DNA of 64,000 bases. It comes from CAIWAH01 sp964602595. GTDB lineage: Bacteria > Verrucomicrobiota > Verrucomicrobiia > Limisphaerales > UBA9464. The position numbers and the translations under genes were made by a program. The first letter of the stretch is position 1. Each line of letters begins with the position of its first letter. Below the pieces are notes generated by a model. That model saw nothing but the letters and a program-made list of their open reading frames with translations. It searched no databases and was not told where the DNA came from. Shown here in pieces: positions 17,301-24,770 of this stretch. Location of the stretch: positions 186,001 through 250,000 of the forward strand of contig CAZRRO010000008.1 in the NCBI GenBank assembly GCA_964602595.1, written 5' to 3'.

Positions 17301-17860
17301 TGGTCCGTTTTGAGGGCTCCCCATCCGTCGTTAGGACGCAGCCCCAGGTTGAAGCAAACGGCGTGCGTGTGGAGCTGCGGGTCCTGGGCGCGGCTGGTTC
17401 CATGTTGGAACAGGGCGAAACACAGGGCGGCGTTCTCCCGTTTCCACCCGCCGCTCCCCGACCGGGTGATCCCCGCGTGCTCCTCGACAATGGCCAGGGT
17501 TTTGCGAACCGCCTCGTCGTGGACCCGCTCGATCTCCTTGCGCATCGGTTCCGGGGCCAAGGCCCAGCAGACACTGACCGATTTCGGCGGGGAGAAGGTC
17601 AGGTCCCAGCCGGGAACCCGCTTGTGGTAACCATCCTTCTGCCCGGCGTTCTGAACCAAGGGCCGGGTGCCGTCGGGTGAGAACCCTTGAAACAGGTTGC
17701 GGAAAGTTTCCCCGGCCACCTCCCCGGAAAGGCCCAAGGCTTTCGCTCCGTCGCCGTGCCATTCGCCGGGAGGTTCACCCCCTTGGAGGTAGTAGTGTTC
17801 GTGCGCCAATTCCACGTAATAGGCGGCACTGCGGATGGAGATTTTTTCCAGCGAAAGCAT
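14369..17860 (-). CDS. MobF-type conjugative relaxase (TrwC/TraI N-terminal domain)
   Basis: 1163 aa. The relaxase domain (about residues 1-300) nicks and carries the transferred strand. It shows the N-terminal Tyr pair in RSAAYYVELA, GWDLTFSPPKSVSV and the metal-binding QDPQLHTHAVCFN. The start at 17860 gives MLSLEKIS, the usual family beginning, 12 codons inside the longest frame. The middle is charged and helical. I see no Walker A (GxxGxGKT) helicase motif I, which TrwC and TraI have. The C-terminal third holds repeats built on W-T-G-x-G-x-x-G-x-SPF-x-x-ER separated by Arg/Glu-rich helices, and ends in a Ser-His tail. Transferred DNA is probably unwound by another helicase. Confidence 0.92.
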   Translation of the reverse strand: MLSLEKISIRSAAYYVELAHEHYYLQGGEPPGEWHGDGAKALGLSGEVAGETFRNLFQGFSPDGTRPLVQNAGQKDGYHKRVPGWDLTFSPPKSVSVCWALAPEPMRKEIERVHDEAVRKTLAIVEEHAGITRSGSGGWKRENAALCFALFQHGTSRAQDPQLHTHAVCFNLGLRPNDGWGALKTDQMFELKTAFGALYRCQLAHLLQKELSYPVEKSGAFFEIKGVDRDIIEFFSTRRAQIIDYCRMHGGYDTVMAEKAALATRAEKSHVARETLFAAWASAAAELGWSPGKVVGLQSGKAAQTTWTAEMKALSADIEAALRASPIKPSKAETLQTVAESMQTSGLSARQVLAATYEALGRSKTKLSTSNQKQDPPFADRLTEAQASARTDKESKSKEESQKRSEEFRQKWEETATKHKAERESREKEERARQKRHSPRYKPVLARASRKRRSEFAVVRIGRLKNRRYPFTTIELRVFNVDLQANRLFQRSPWWSPFHYVKLPAVAVDSDFAPHKIRRRLTIPLRDAKHAALRQIRESMVTAFKTGARLVWIKDERLEKLERSINDGRRFLRQFRKPRVLVGKSDGHAWRGILDDWERAGGMTRPERNLVLCQTRAAAERLNAEIQKQRRNQGRVGLRSIQVHEETLHQHDRVTFRTSNTRTDIKNLDQVNIGDFGTVTKVADDRITIRTDAGVKVEFQAKEAPDIRLAYAATHADATTANPKKAFILFEGKGPELEFEAIKARAADCQVRVFTGPDLAECFTVEGQRELNHRRGIQEMDAHDTKRDEAWKKDASDQKVKTDPKSQNRSDASSQGSSEAETQADRPSGAKHTAPSYWNPTVRPEPRLFEEERNRREEQNRTERATEQQEAKEDRNRAAEERKERRTAKQATENSESGGPDQSAAGKTIVSRSPFHRVSDTETVWTGEGVRGPSPFDNERIRSEEQGRTERAVERQHAEEERNRAAEGRKEQRAAKQALQSSNEGDPDSSAAAKPIVSRSPFDPVSETKSYWTGEGVLGRSPFKVERVKADLRNQARATTGQSDEAKRLHEATLATKDRSAAEREKTAATGGDTRDSERDQPWRGNPTVQATETKHCWTGKGRVGASPFSEERSEDDAERRREEERRRREEEEKRRQATKAPAQSNQAQSNSQSHSHSHSHSH

Positions 17861-18364
17861 GCTCGGTTTGGCGGTTAAGTCGTGACCCGCCACCACCAGC
17901 AGTCGCGGAAACCCCGGTTTTCGAACCCGGAAATCCGCATAAAGACCGGGACGGTCAGCGTTAACCTGTTAACCCGTTGATTGAGTGTGCTTTGGCATCG
18001 AGAATCGCGGCTTTATTAACGCCGTTGTTAACTCCGCAACCAGCTCTGGCACTGCGGTTTGCCTCGGTGGCTGCTGGCTGTGTAAACGCACCGACAGGTG
18101 CATCAGGTGTGCTGCATTTATTGGCGTTGGCAGTGCGGTTTGAGGTGAGGTGAAAGGTGGGAGAGTTGGCAACGGGGCGGGCGTTCGGAATGGGACTTCT
18201 TTCGTTCGAGTTCGGACGAGAATCTGGGGCGAGACAATTGCGGTTTTGGCTGGCTGGGGAATGGAGCTGCGTAGTCCGGTCCTGGAGCTGTGGGGTGAGG
18301 GAAGAGCGGGGTCGGTTCATCAGCGGGACGGGCGGCCAAGTCGTTCGCCGATTCTTGCAGGCGC
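17861..18364. other. non-coding region upstream of relaxase, candidate oriT
   Basis: About 500 bases without a plausible gene. GTTAAC occurs three times within about 75 bases (17960, 17968, 18027), with a related ATTAAC at 18015. An imperfect inverted repeat CCGGTTTTCGAACCCGG lies at 17914-17930. A CA(C/G)TGCGGTTTG unit is repeated at about 18049 and 18131. In MobF systems oriT usually lies next to the relaxase gene, so this is the best oriT candidate. The nic site was not identified. Confidence 0.4.
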
Positions 18365-18389
18365 AAAAAAGCCCGCCGGTGAGGCGGGC
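18365..18389 (-). terminator. rho-independent terminator, minus strand
   Basis: Read on the minus strand, GCCCGCC, a 5-base loop and GGCGGGC are followed by TTTTTT. It starts 9 bases after the stop of the small gene at 18398 and ends that unit before the relaxase region. Confidence 0.85.
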
Positions 18390-18397
18390 GGTAGGGG

Positions 18398-18616
18398 CTA
18401 CTTCGGGTGCCTCCGTTTGTGAATCCGGTCGTAAAGACCGCACCGGAATCGGTCCAGCTCCTGGAGGTGGCAGAAGATGTGCGGCGTCTCGACGTCGCTC
18501 GGGTTCTCCACGTAGTCCCTCAACTCATCACGCCAGTAATGGTCCAGGATTTTGTCGATGACCACGATGACCTCTGCCTCTCCGACGGTCGGCGCTGGGT
18601 TCCTTTGTGGTTTCAT
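18398..18616 (-). CDS. small hypothetical protein
   Basis: 72 aa: an N-terminal proline-containing stretch, then EAEVIVVIDKILDHYWRDEL and a Cys/His-containing C-terminus (PHIFCHLQELDRFRCGLYD). Not recognised. The ATG overlaps the stop of the 197-aa gene upstream (ATGA), so the two are translationally coupled, and a terminator follows directly. The longer open frame up to 18739 runs through the neighbouring gene and is rejected. Confidence 0.65.
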   Translation of the reverse strand: MKPQRNPAPTVGEAEVIVVIDKILDHYWRDELRDYVENPSDVETPHIFCHLQELDRFRCGLYDRIHKRRHPK

Positions 18617-19206
18617 TGAGCCACCGCGATGAGTGCCTTCTGACCGTTGTTGAGTTCGATTTCCTCCACGGACCACGAGGGCGAATCCAGAAAGACGTCC
18701 GTGTCGAACGTCAACCCATCGCAGGGGGTCGCCTCCCACATCGCATAGGCTTCGGGATAGTAGAGCTCGAAGAGTTCGTAGGCGGCTCCCCGTCGGAGGT
18801 CGTAGAAACTGGTCCCCTCGAAGATGTGGATGTTCTGGTCCTCCACCTGCTCTCCGGTGAGCTGGTTCAGGTAGGTTCCGAGCGTGTTCACCGCGTGATG
18901 AATCCGGAGGAAGTTGAAGGTCGAATCATCCCCCAATTCCTGAAGCACCTTGTCGAGGTCGAGCAGCTCCGGACCCGTCACGGCCGACCGGTCTTTGAAC
19001 AGCAGGGACACTCCGGCGTTGTCCCCCGCGGGCCAGAACTCCGCCTCTCCGTTCGCATCGTGATCCCAGTTCACCACCTCGTCGCCGGTCAGAACCCGGT
19101 CGATGGCGGAACTCTCCCGAAAGTTGAAGCCCTCGAACGTCCCGAGGTCGAATTGAAGCGCGTATCCTCCCTTCTCGTGGGTGCTGGTTGTCTCGATTGT
19201 TTCCAT
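18613..19206 (-). CDS. acidic hypothetical protein
   Basis: 197 aa, strongly acidic and cytoplasmic, with no family I recognise. Readable segments are FEGFNFRESSAIDRVLTGDE and VVNWDHDANGEAEFWPAGDN. The ATG at 19206 is chosen: the 28 codons before it on the longest frame run into a long inverted repeat and are unlikely to be coded. The gene is the first of a two-gene unit ending at the terminator at 18365. A strong hairpin sits 45 bases upstream of the start, so translation or transcription may be controlled in the leader. Confidence 0.65.
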   Translation of the reverse strand: METIETTSTHEKGGYALQFDLGTFEGFNFRESSAIDRVLTGDEVVNWDHDANGEAEFWPAGDNAGVSLLFKDRSAVTGPELLDLDKVLQELGDDSTFNFLRIHHAVNTLGTYLNQLTGEQVEDQNIHIFEGTSFYDLRRGAAYELFELYYPEAYAMWEATPCDGLTFDTDVFLDSPSWSVEEIELNNGQKALIAVAQ

Positions 19207-19250
19207 GTTTTCTCCGTTAGTCAGTTTCACCACCGCCCCCCAGAAAAGGC

Positions 19251-19306
19251 TTTCCCTGGGAGACGGGGTGTTTTCACGAGTTGCAAACACCCCTCTCCCA
19301 GGGAAA
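19251..19306. promoter_or_regulatory. long inverted repeat in leader of 18613-19206 gene
   Basis: A 22-bp stem is broken by one bulged base. The left arm (19251-19273) begins TTTCCCTGGGAGA and the right arm (19285-19306) ends CTCCCAGGGAAA, with an 11-base loop. It lies 45 bases from the ATG at 19206. It could be an attenuator, an RNA processing site, a protein-binding site or an oriT-like structure. The near-perfect symmetry is visible directly; the role is inferred. Confidence 0.65.
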
Positions 19307-19370
19307 GACGGACAACATAGCCAGCCCGCAGGGCTGACCGCTCAAGACGAGACGACGAAGTCCATGGAGT

Positions 19371-19513
19371 GGACCGGCAGACCGGAACGGGAGGCGGTCA
19401 AGGTGGAGGCGAGGCAAAGCCGAGCACTACCTTGACGGCCGGGAGTGGAGGGCGGCTGGGGAACTCCAATGGCGCAGGCGGAAACGCAGCTCCCGCCGAC
19501 CAGGCGGGAAACC
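19371..19513. repeat. structured repeat, copy 1
   Basis: A unit of about 145 bases sharing order and many blocks with the next copy: an ACCGGaaCGGGAGGCG-like entry, a stem TCAAGGT...ACCTTGA at 19398-19435, GCCGGGAGTGGAGGG, GGCGcaGGCGGAAACGCA, and a terminal hairpin CCCGCC...GGCGGG followed by AAACC. It is non-coding, between the 19735 gene and the leader hairpin. Confidence 0.65.
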
Positions 19514-19541
19514 ATTTCCAGGACGGCTCAGTCCACCGGAC

Positions 19542-19695
19542 GGACCGGTGAACCGGAGCGGAGGCGCTCAAGGTGGAGCGCAGGGCGAGCCTTCAGGCGA
19601 GCAACCGAGCAATACCTTGAACGCCGGGAGCGGAGGGGCGCCGGGGAGTTCCGTGGCGAAGCCGGAAACACGATGCCCGCCCAACGGCGGGCAAC
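19542..19695. repeat. structured repeat, copy 2
   Basis: Second copy of the unit at 19371-19513. TCAAGGT (19568-19574) pairs with ACCTTGA (19614-19620). GCCGGGAGCGGAGGGG, GGCGAAGCCGGAAACACG and a terminal GCCCGCC-CAAC-GGCGGGC hairpin follow. Differences between the copies keep the stems paired (6 bp in copy 1, 7 bp in copy 2 at the terminal hairpin), which points to a conserved RNA or DNA fold. Confidence 0.65.
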
Positions 19696-19734
19696 CTTGA
19701 GTGGACGAACGCGCGACCTTTCTCGGGGATTGGC

Positions 19735-21078
19735 TCAGGGCTCCATCAACTTCATTTCCACCAAGACCGGAGCAACCTCGATGAGGAGCTTCTGTCGTTC
19801 CGCCGCGAGGGCAACGCGGGCCGGGTCCTTGAGAAAGGTGCTGAGGTTCTGATTCTTGAAGGCGATGTCGCCCCACTTGGGTCGGTCGTTGTAGTAGTTG
19901 CAGGCGATGGAAACCAACGCCTTCAGGCCGTTGGCATTCTGATTCAGCGCCCCGGCCGACTTCAGGGCCGAGAGGGACAGCGGCTTCTTCTCAATCTCCC
20001 GGAACGCTCCCGACCCGGCCGCTGGGGTCCACAGTCCTGGGGTCAGCAGCGGTGCCAGCGCGGCTTGCACGGCTGGGTCCGACGCCCGTTGGCGGAGCCG
20101 GGTGCGGGTCGCTTCGTCCAGGGTGTCCTTTGCCGCAACATCTGCCTTGGCGTCCTCCAACTTGGCCTGGGCTTTCCGTTGCAGGGAATCTCTCTCGGCC
20201 TGGGCTTTGATTTCAGTCGCTTCATTGATCACCCGCTGGGCCTCTGCCTTTGCTTGGTCGATGAGGCGCTGGGCTTCCGCCTGAGCGATGGCGGCCGTTC
20301 CCTCTATCTTCGCTTCGGTCGTCTTCTTGACGATGGCCTCTTGTCGAGCCGCGATCTCGGATTGATTTAACCGCCGGATGGCCTCCTCCAGTGTCGGCGA
20401 ACTCGGGGTCAGGGCACCGCCCGTCACCTTGACCTTGGACTCGGTGATCAGACCGGCGAGCAGCGTCCTCGCTTGGGATGCCTTTCGCTTCTCAGGTTCG
20501 GCCCACAGCCCGCCGTTTTGTGCGGTCGCCAACATGTCGGCAGCGGGTTCGAACGTGGTGCCTGCCGCCCCGACGATCTGCTGTTCCACGCGGCGGACTC
20601 CTTCCACCCGCGTCACGATTTCATCGACGGCCACGACGCCGGGGATCTCGCTTTCGTAGAGTCGCCTTGCCTGGGCCACCAGATCGGGATGGAGCGCAAT
20701 CTGACGCCCCGCATCATTGGATTTGAGCGCGTTGGAATCTGAAGCCAACGCCTTGGCTTCGGCCAGCAGTTGGAAGAGCACGTTCGTGGCGCTTCGCACC
20801 TGCGCCAGAACTTCGTCCTGCCGGTTCCGGGCGAGGGCGAGTTTGGCATCATCGGCCGCCTTGGTGGCTGCAAGCTCAGCCGCCGCCTGCTTGTCCTTGA
20901 CCGCCTGAAGCTCCCGTTCCATGCGCACCTTGTCGCTGCGCATGAAGTAAAGCACCCCGCCGAGGCTCGCGATGCCGATGGCGGCGACGATCAGGAGGCC
21001 GACGAGCAGCGTCCAAAGCGGCAGTCCTTTCTTTTCCGTGGGCGCACCAGTTTTTTTGGTCGAGTCTGTTTCTTGCAT
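19735..21078 (-). CDS. membrane-anchored coiled-coil protein of the mobilization region
   Basis: 447 aa. One membrane helix near the N-terminus (LWTLLVGLLIVAAIGIASLG, about residues 20-45) with a short Lys-rich cytoplasmic lead. Long coiled coils follow (about 50-105 and 225-335), rich in Ala, Glu, Gln and Lys. A compact C-terminal domain includes ALVSIACNYYNDRPKWGDIA. The order and strand (coupling protein, then this gene) suggest a role in transfer, such as a membrane scaffold, but no family is recognised. It begins 37 bases after the coupling-protein stop. Confidence 0.65.
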   Translation of the reverse strand: MQETDSTKKTGAPTEKKGLPLWTLLVGLLIVAAIGIASLGGVLYFMRSDKVRMERELQAVKDKQAAAELAATKAADDAKLALARNRQDEVLAQVRSATNVLFQLLAEAKALASDSNALKSNDAGRQIALHPDLVAQARRLYESEIPGVVAVDEIVTRVEGVRRVEQQIVGAAGTTFEPAADMLATAQNGGLWAEPEKRKASQARTLLAGLITESKVKVTGGALTPSSPTLEEAIRRLNQSEIAARQEAIVKKTTEAKIEGTAAIAQAEAQRLIDQAKAEAQRVINEATEIKAQAERDSLQRKAQAKLEDAKADVAAKDTLDEATRTRLRQRASDPAVQAALAPLLTPGLWTPAAGSGAFREIEKKPLSLSALKSAGALNQNANGLKALVSIACNYYNDRPKWGDIAFKNQNLSTFLKDPARVALAAERQKLLIEVAPVLVEMKLMEP

Positions 21079-21115
21079 GGTTGGAGGTGTTCAAATCTCC
21101 GGCCCCGAGCCGGAT

Positions 21116-22804
21116 TCATGAAGTTGGTTTCCGGATGGAGTCGATGCCTGGGAAATCGTCAAGCGAAGGTCCGGTCCCGGGTGGATTGTCGTTAAATTCC
21201 AGTGGGTCCTGTTCCTTTGGAGGCTGTGCGTCCGACGCTCCCTTTTCCTGCGCCTGGCTTTGAGTGTTCGGCGGGACGACCTTCTTTTGCCCGGTGAAGA
21301 AGAAGGCCTCCTCCACCTCGTCCCACGGATGCAGCAGGTGGGCGTCGGCCTCCTTTACAGCGTCGAGCGCCGGAACATCGCCAAGCTCCCGCGCCCACGT
21401 CAGTATCTCCCCGAACGGGCGGCGTGACAAAATGGTTTCCCTGATGCAGGGGACGTCGCTGATGGATTCGTAATCTGTTCCCGGTCCCGGGAACCCCAGA
21501 TCGAGGAAGGTCGAAGCGAGGAAAAGGGATCGCTCGTGGAGCGCCCGATTCGTGGAATTTCCACTGCTGCCGGACGAATAGGAGGTCTCCATCTGGCGAA
21601 CCTTGCTGAAGTGGCGCTCCGCCCATTCAGCCGTCTTGTAGCTGCCTGCGCGGAGAAACGTCTTGTAGGCGCACATCGCCATGATGTCGCTGGCTCCGTC
21701 CTCGCCATAAATCTGGTTGATCCCTTCGACGGTTTGAATCCCGAGGGTAACCGAAGCCCCTTTTGACCGTCCCATGTTCAGCAGCGAGTGGATGCAGTCG
21801 ACTTTCTCCATAGCCCGGAACTCATCCAGAATGAACCAATGTCGAGGGCTGAAGGTGTCCGGCTGCCGCAGGATCTGGTTGGTCAGCGATTTGAGGATGA
21901 TCGCGTTGAAGGGCCAGATGCTGTCCCGCAGCACGGGGTCGTTCCCAAGGATCAGCACCCCGGGCTTGCGCAGGAACTCCTTGGCCGAAAACTTGGGACC
22001 ACCGCGATTCTTGGCCCAAAGCGCGGCCACCGCATCAAACCGTCCAATCTTGGAGGCGATGGTGGACAGGACCCCGGAGAAGTGTTTTTCGTCGTTGATA
22101 TAAGCGTGGACCTTCCGCTTCGCCGGACCAAACCGCGAGGTCAGCTTCCTGATGTGCTCCACCGATTCGACCGCGCACAGGACGTCGCGCAGCGTCCATT
22201 CAGTTCCGGCGACAAAGTGAAGGGACTGAATCACCCCTTTGACAACTTCCTGGGCGGCCTGGGTGAAATAAGGAGCCGTGGAAGTCTTGTCCTCCGGCAC
22301 CAGCAGGGCGGCCAGTGCCGCGTCCATGCCCGGTTCCGTGATGGCTTCGCCGAGGTGCCAAATCGCACAGCGGGTATCGAAGGGGTTGAGGATGTAATAA
22401 TCTCCCAGCTCCGGCCGGAGGTCCATCGAGGCGAGCATCGGAATCGCATCGCCCTTCGCATCGAACATGATGAGCTGCTCGGGCGGAGCGCCCTCTGATG
22501 GGATGAGGCGGGGCGCGATGGACTGCAAGAAGAGCTGAATTCCCTTCGTCTTCCCGCTGCCGGGAGCACCGCAGATCATGAAGCTCTTGACGGCCTCAGC
22601 TACCGGAATGTCCCGCAGGGACCAGAAGACGTGGCCGGGGTCGAAGGCAACGGCGCAGTTCGGCGGAGGTTCAACCTCGGCAGCCGAGTCGTTGGGAGCC
22701 TTCTCACCAAGGAAGAGACTGAGCAGCGCCGACGGTTCCTTCCGGGGTTGGTCGTCGGATTGAAAGAGTCGCAGAAATGGATTCCCACCCTCCGGCGTGC
22801 TCAT
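21116..22804 (-). CDS. type IV coupling protein, TraD/VirD4-like ATPase
   Basis: 562 aa. This DNA-pumping ATPase hands the relaxase-DNA complex to a secretion channel. Walker A is ICGAPGSGKTKG (about residue 80), Walker B is HWFILDEFRAMEKVD, and the downstream VTLGIQTVEGINQIYG segment is typical of the family. Unlike classical VirD4 or TraD, no N-terminal membrane helices are present. The protein starts directly with a soluble acidic head. Its ATG overlaps the stop of the zinc-ribbon membrane gene (ATGA), which may supply the missing anchor. The C-terminal tail is acidic and Pro-rich. Confidence 0.88.
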   Translation of the reverse strand: MSTPEGGNPFLRLFQSDDQPRKEPSALLSLFLGEKAPNDSAAEVEPPPNCAVAFDPGHVFWSLRDIPVAEAVKSFMICGAPGSGKTKGIQLFLQSIAPRLIPSEGAPPEQLIMFDAKGDAIPMLASMDLRPELGDYYILNPFDTRCAIWHLGEAITEPGMDAALAALLVPEDKTSTAPYFTQAAQEVVKGVIQSLHFVAGTEWTLRDVLCAVESVEHIRKLTSRFGPAKRKVHAYINDEKHFSGVLSTIASKIGRFDAVAALWAKNRGGPKFSAKEFLRKPGVLILGNDPVLRDSIWPFNAIILKSLTNQILRQPDTFSPRHWFILDEFRAMEKVDCIHSLLNMGRSKGASVTLGIQTVEGINQIYGEDGASDIMAMCAYKTFLRAGSYKTAEWAERHFSKVRQMETSYSSGSSGNSTNRALHERSLFLASTFLDLGFPGPGTDYESISDVPCIRETILSRRPFGEILTWARELGDVPALDAVKEADAHLLHPWDEVEEAFFFTGQKKVVPPNTQSQAQEKGASDAQPPKEQDPLEFNDNPPGTGPSLDDFPGIDSIRKPTS

Positions 22805-23538
22805 TCCCTACGCGCCTTTCTGCCCTGGGGTCCGGTTGTCTCAAATCCCTTCGGCTCTTCCTCCTCCTCGAAAATGGACGCGACCCCCTGTTTCAAGGGC
22901 CAGGCGAACGTAGTCAAAAACCACGCGGCAACACCGGTGGCCAGAATGATTCCCGCCAGGCTGAAGGCCCGTTCCTTCCAAGTTGTGGTGAACATCCGGA
23001 CGGCCAGCATCAGGCAGACATAGTTCGCGACCAACGCGAGCTTGGTGGTCGCGCTCGCATGTCTGATCAGGACCTCCAGCGCCTTCTTGGGGACAACTAT
23101 TGCCGCCACGAGACCGGAGGCGCACAGGAATACAGCACCGATGGCAGAGTGGCTCAACCAGCTCCCGGGAAAGCGCTCCTCCACGAAGACCAGCATCCAC
23201 CACAGGACGGCCAGGCTCAGCAGGAAATACATCCGCTGGACGCGCTTCTTCGTTGCGGGAGTGGCGCTTGCCGCCCATTCAAAGAGTTGCCGCTTCCGGG
23301 GTGTTACCACCAAATCCACAGCCGCCTCGACGGTGATCGGCTCCTTGCACGCGGAGCAGAGTTTGGCGGCGAGCGGGTTGGCCTGGCCGCATCCCGGGCA
23401 TTTGAAGTTCGCGGCACCCACCAGCTTGCGCCCGTAGCAGCGCAGGACGCCGCCCAACGAAAGCGCCTGTCCGCAGCCTGGGCAGGCGCTCGCTCTCAGA
23501 TCCACGCCGCCATCGCAATTGGGACAGGCGAACGTCAT
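22801..23538 (-). CDS. zinc-ribbon protein with four membrane helices, possible coupling-protein anchor
   Basis: 245 aa. The N-terminal 75 residues hold double zinc-ribbon CxxC pairs: CPNC, CPGC, CPGC and CSAC. Then come about four helices (MYFLLSLAVLWWMLVFV, AIGAVFLCASGLVAAIVV, ALVANYVCLMLAVRMF and LAGIILATGVAAWFLTTF) and an acidic C-terminal tail. Four-base overlap with the downstream coupling protein indicates translational coupling and probably a physical partnership. Not assigned to a named family. Confidence 0.75.
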   Translation of the reverse strand: MTFACPNCDGGVDLRASACPGCGQALSLGGVLRCYGRKLVGAANFKCPGCGQANPLAAKLCSACKEPITVEAAVDLVVTPRKRQLFEWAASATPATKKRVQRMYFLLSLAVLWWMLVFVEERFPGSWLSHSAIGAVFLCASGLVAAIVVPKKALEVLIRHASATTKLALVANYVCLMLAVRMFTTTWKERAFSLAGIILATGVAAWFLTTFAWPLKQGVASIFEEEEEPKGFETTGPQGRKARRE

Positions 23539-23657
23539 GCCGTCCCCCGTATTGAAGGCCGTTTAGCAGCACCGGGATACACGGAGGCCAAACATGGAGG
23601 ATGATCAATCCCTAGAAAAGCTAGATTTGCCCACCGCTGGGGGAGCTGCTTCGTCGG

Positions 23658-23990
23658 TTACGACCTGGGCTGGGCACCGCCCAAGTTCTTGGCGACGAAC
23701 TCTTCCGCCACCTGCTTCGAGGTCCTCCCGCCATGTTGGAGGATCGCCACCGTGGCCAGGGCAACCTCCTGGCGGACAGCCGTCAGGTCCGCTTCCAGAC
23801 GCGCCAGACTCTCGCGGGCATCCTCCTCGGCTTCGTTGGCGGCCAACCTCTCCATCACGTAGAGACGCGCCAGCTCGCCGGGGGTCATGGCAAGCGCCTG
23901 AGCACGCGACAGAAAAATCTGCCGCTCCTTCGTGGGCAGCCGGAATCCGAAGACCTTGTTTTGGGGGATGTTTCCAGAAGGCCGAGTCAT
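23658..23990 (-). CDS. small DNA-binding-like mobilization accessory protein
   Basis: 110 aa. The N-terminal part (NKVFGFRLPTKERQIFLSRA, then QALAMTPGELARLYVMERL) has the strand-helix-helix pattern of ribbon-helix-helix proteins, followed by a coiled coil (ARESLARLEADLTAVRQEV) for oligomerisation. Mobilization accessory proteins of the MobC/TraM type look like this, and the place upstream of the coupling-protein operon fits. The start at 23990 gives MTRPSGN; the longer open frame reads antisense to the ECF sigma gene and is rejected. Confidence 0.65.
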   Translation of the reverse strand: MTRPSGNIPQNKVFGFRLPTKERQIFLSRAQALAMTPGELARLYVMERLAANEAEEDARESLARLEADLTAVRQEVALATVAILQHGGRTSKQVAEEFVAKNLGGAQPRS

Positions 23991-24194
23991 AAATGGTCCT
24001 GTTGGTAGCGATCTTGTTTGCTCAGAACCGAGGTCGCTACGAACCGGATTATCGAACAGGATTTTCCCCATTTTGCTCCCCGGCAATCGTGGGCGGGGTT
24101 CGCCAGCGGAATCGGTCTTGCGCGGCCGGACGCCGATTGCTCGGCTAACGCGATGGGCTTGAAGAAGTAGCCCCCGGCGGATAGGTTGTATCAA

Positions 24195-24770
24195 ATGCCC
24201 GAGTTGGTGGAACTCTTCAATCGGTTCAGGACTGCCGCGACGGAGTCCGAAGCCGATTCGGCGGCCCGAGCCATTGTGCAAATGGTTCGGCCTCGCGTTT
24301 GGCGGATGATCGCGTGGGGAACCCGAATGGAAGCCGTTGAGGAAGTGTTTCAGGATTTCTGGGCCAGCCTGTTCGCGCGGCTTCACCAGTTTCGTGGCGA
24401 AACGGACGATGCCGCGATTGGCCTTTGCCACGCGATTGCTCGCCGACGCTGTTTCGACTGGATTCGGCGGCAACCAAAGCTCAAGACGGTGTCAATGGAC
24501 GCGGACGAATTCCGGGAGGCGGTAGAGGCGTCCGCGCAGGTCATGCCCATCGCCCCCGGCGAGCGGCTCGACATAGAGCAAGTCCTGAGGCTGGTCGAAG
24601 CCTGCGATCCCGATGCCGCTTTGTTCATCGCCCTCCGCTACTTTGAGGGGCATTCATTCAAGGAGATCGGCCAGCGATTCGGCATGACGGAAGCGGCGGT
24701 CGCCATGCGGGTCAGGCGGTCAATCCAGCAGGCCCAAGCGTCGGTCGCCGAAAGGAAAGCGTATGTCTGA
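24195..24770 (+). CDS. ECF-type sigma factor
   Basis: 191 aa. Sigma region 2 lies at about residues 25-100 (VEEVFQDFWASLFARLHQF, then CHAIARRRCFDWIRRQ). Region 4 lies near the end (ALFIALRYFEGHSFKEIGQR then FGMTEAAVAMRVRRS). It is transcribed divergently from the small DNA-binding gene and the coupling-protein operon, with a 204-base shared region, which is where its own target promoter would be expected. A sigma factor on a mobile element suggests private control of transfer or replication genes (inference). It overlaps the next gene by 8 bases. Confidence 0.85.
   Translation: MPELVELFNRFRTAATESEADSAARAIVQMVRPRVWRMIAWGTRMEAVEEVFQDFWASLFARLHQFRGETDDAAIGLCHAIARRRCFDWIRRQPKLKTVSMDADEFREAVEASAQVMPIAPGERLDIEQVLRLVEACDPDAALFIALRYFEGHSFKEIGQRFGMTEAAVAMRVRRSIQQAQASVAERKAYV

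Noticed and set aside
15440..17680. 746-aa plus-strand ORF opposite the relaxase gene
   Set aside because: Antisense shadow of a GC-rich gene; Gly/Arg/Leu-rich with no motif, while the minus strand encodes a clear MobF relaxase.
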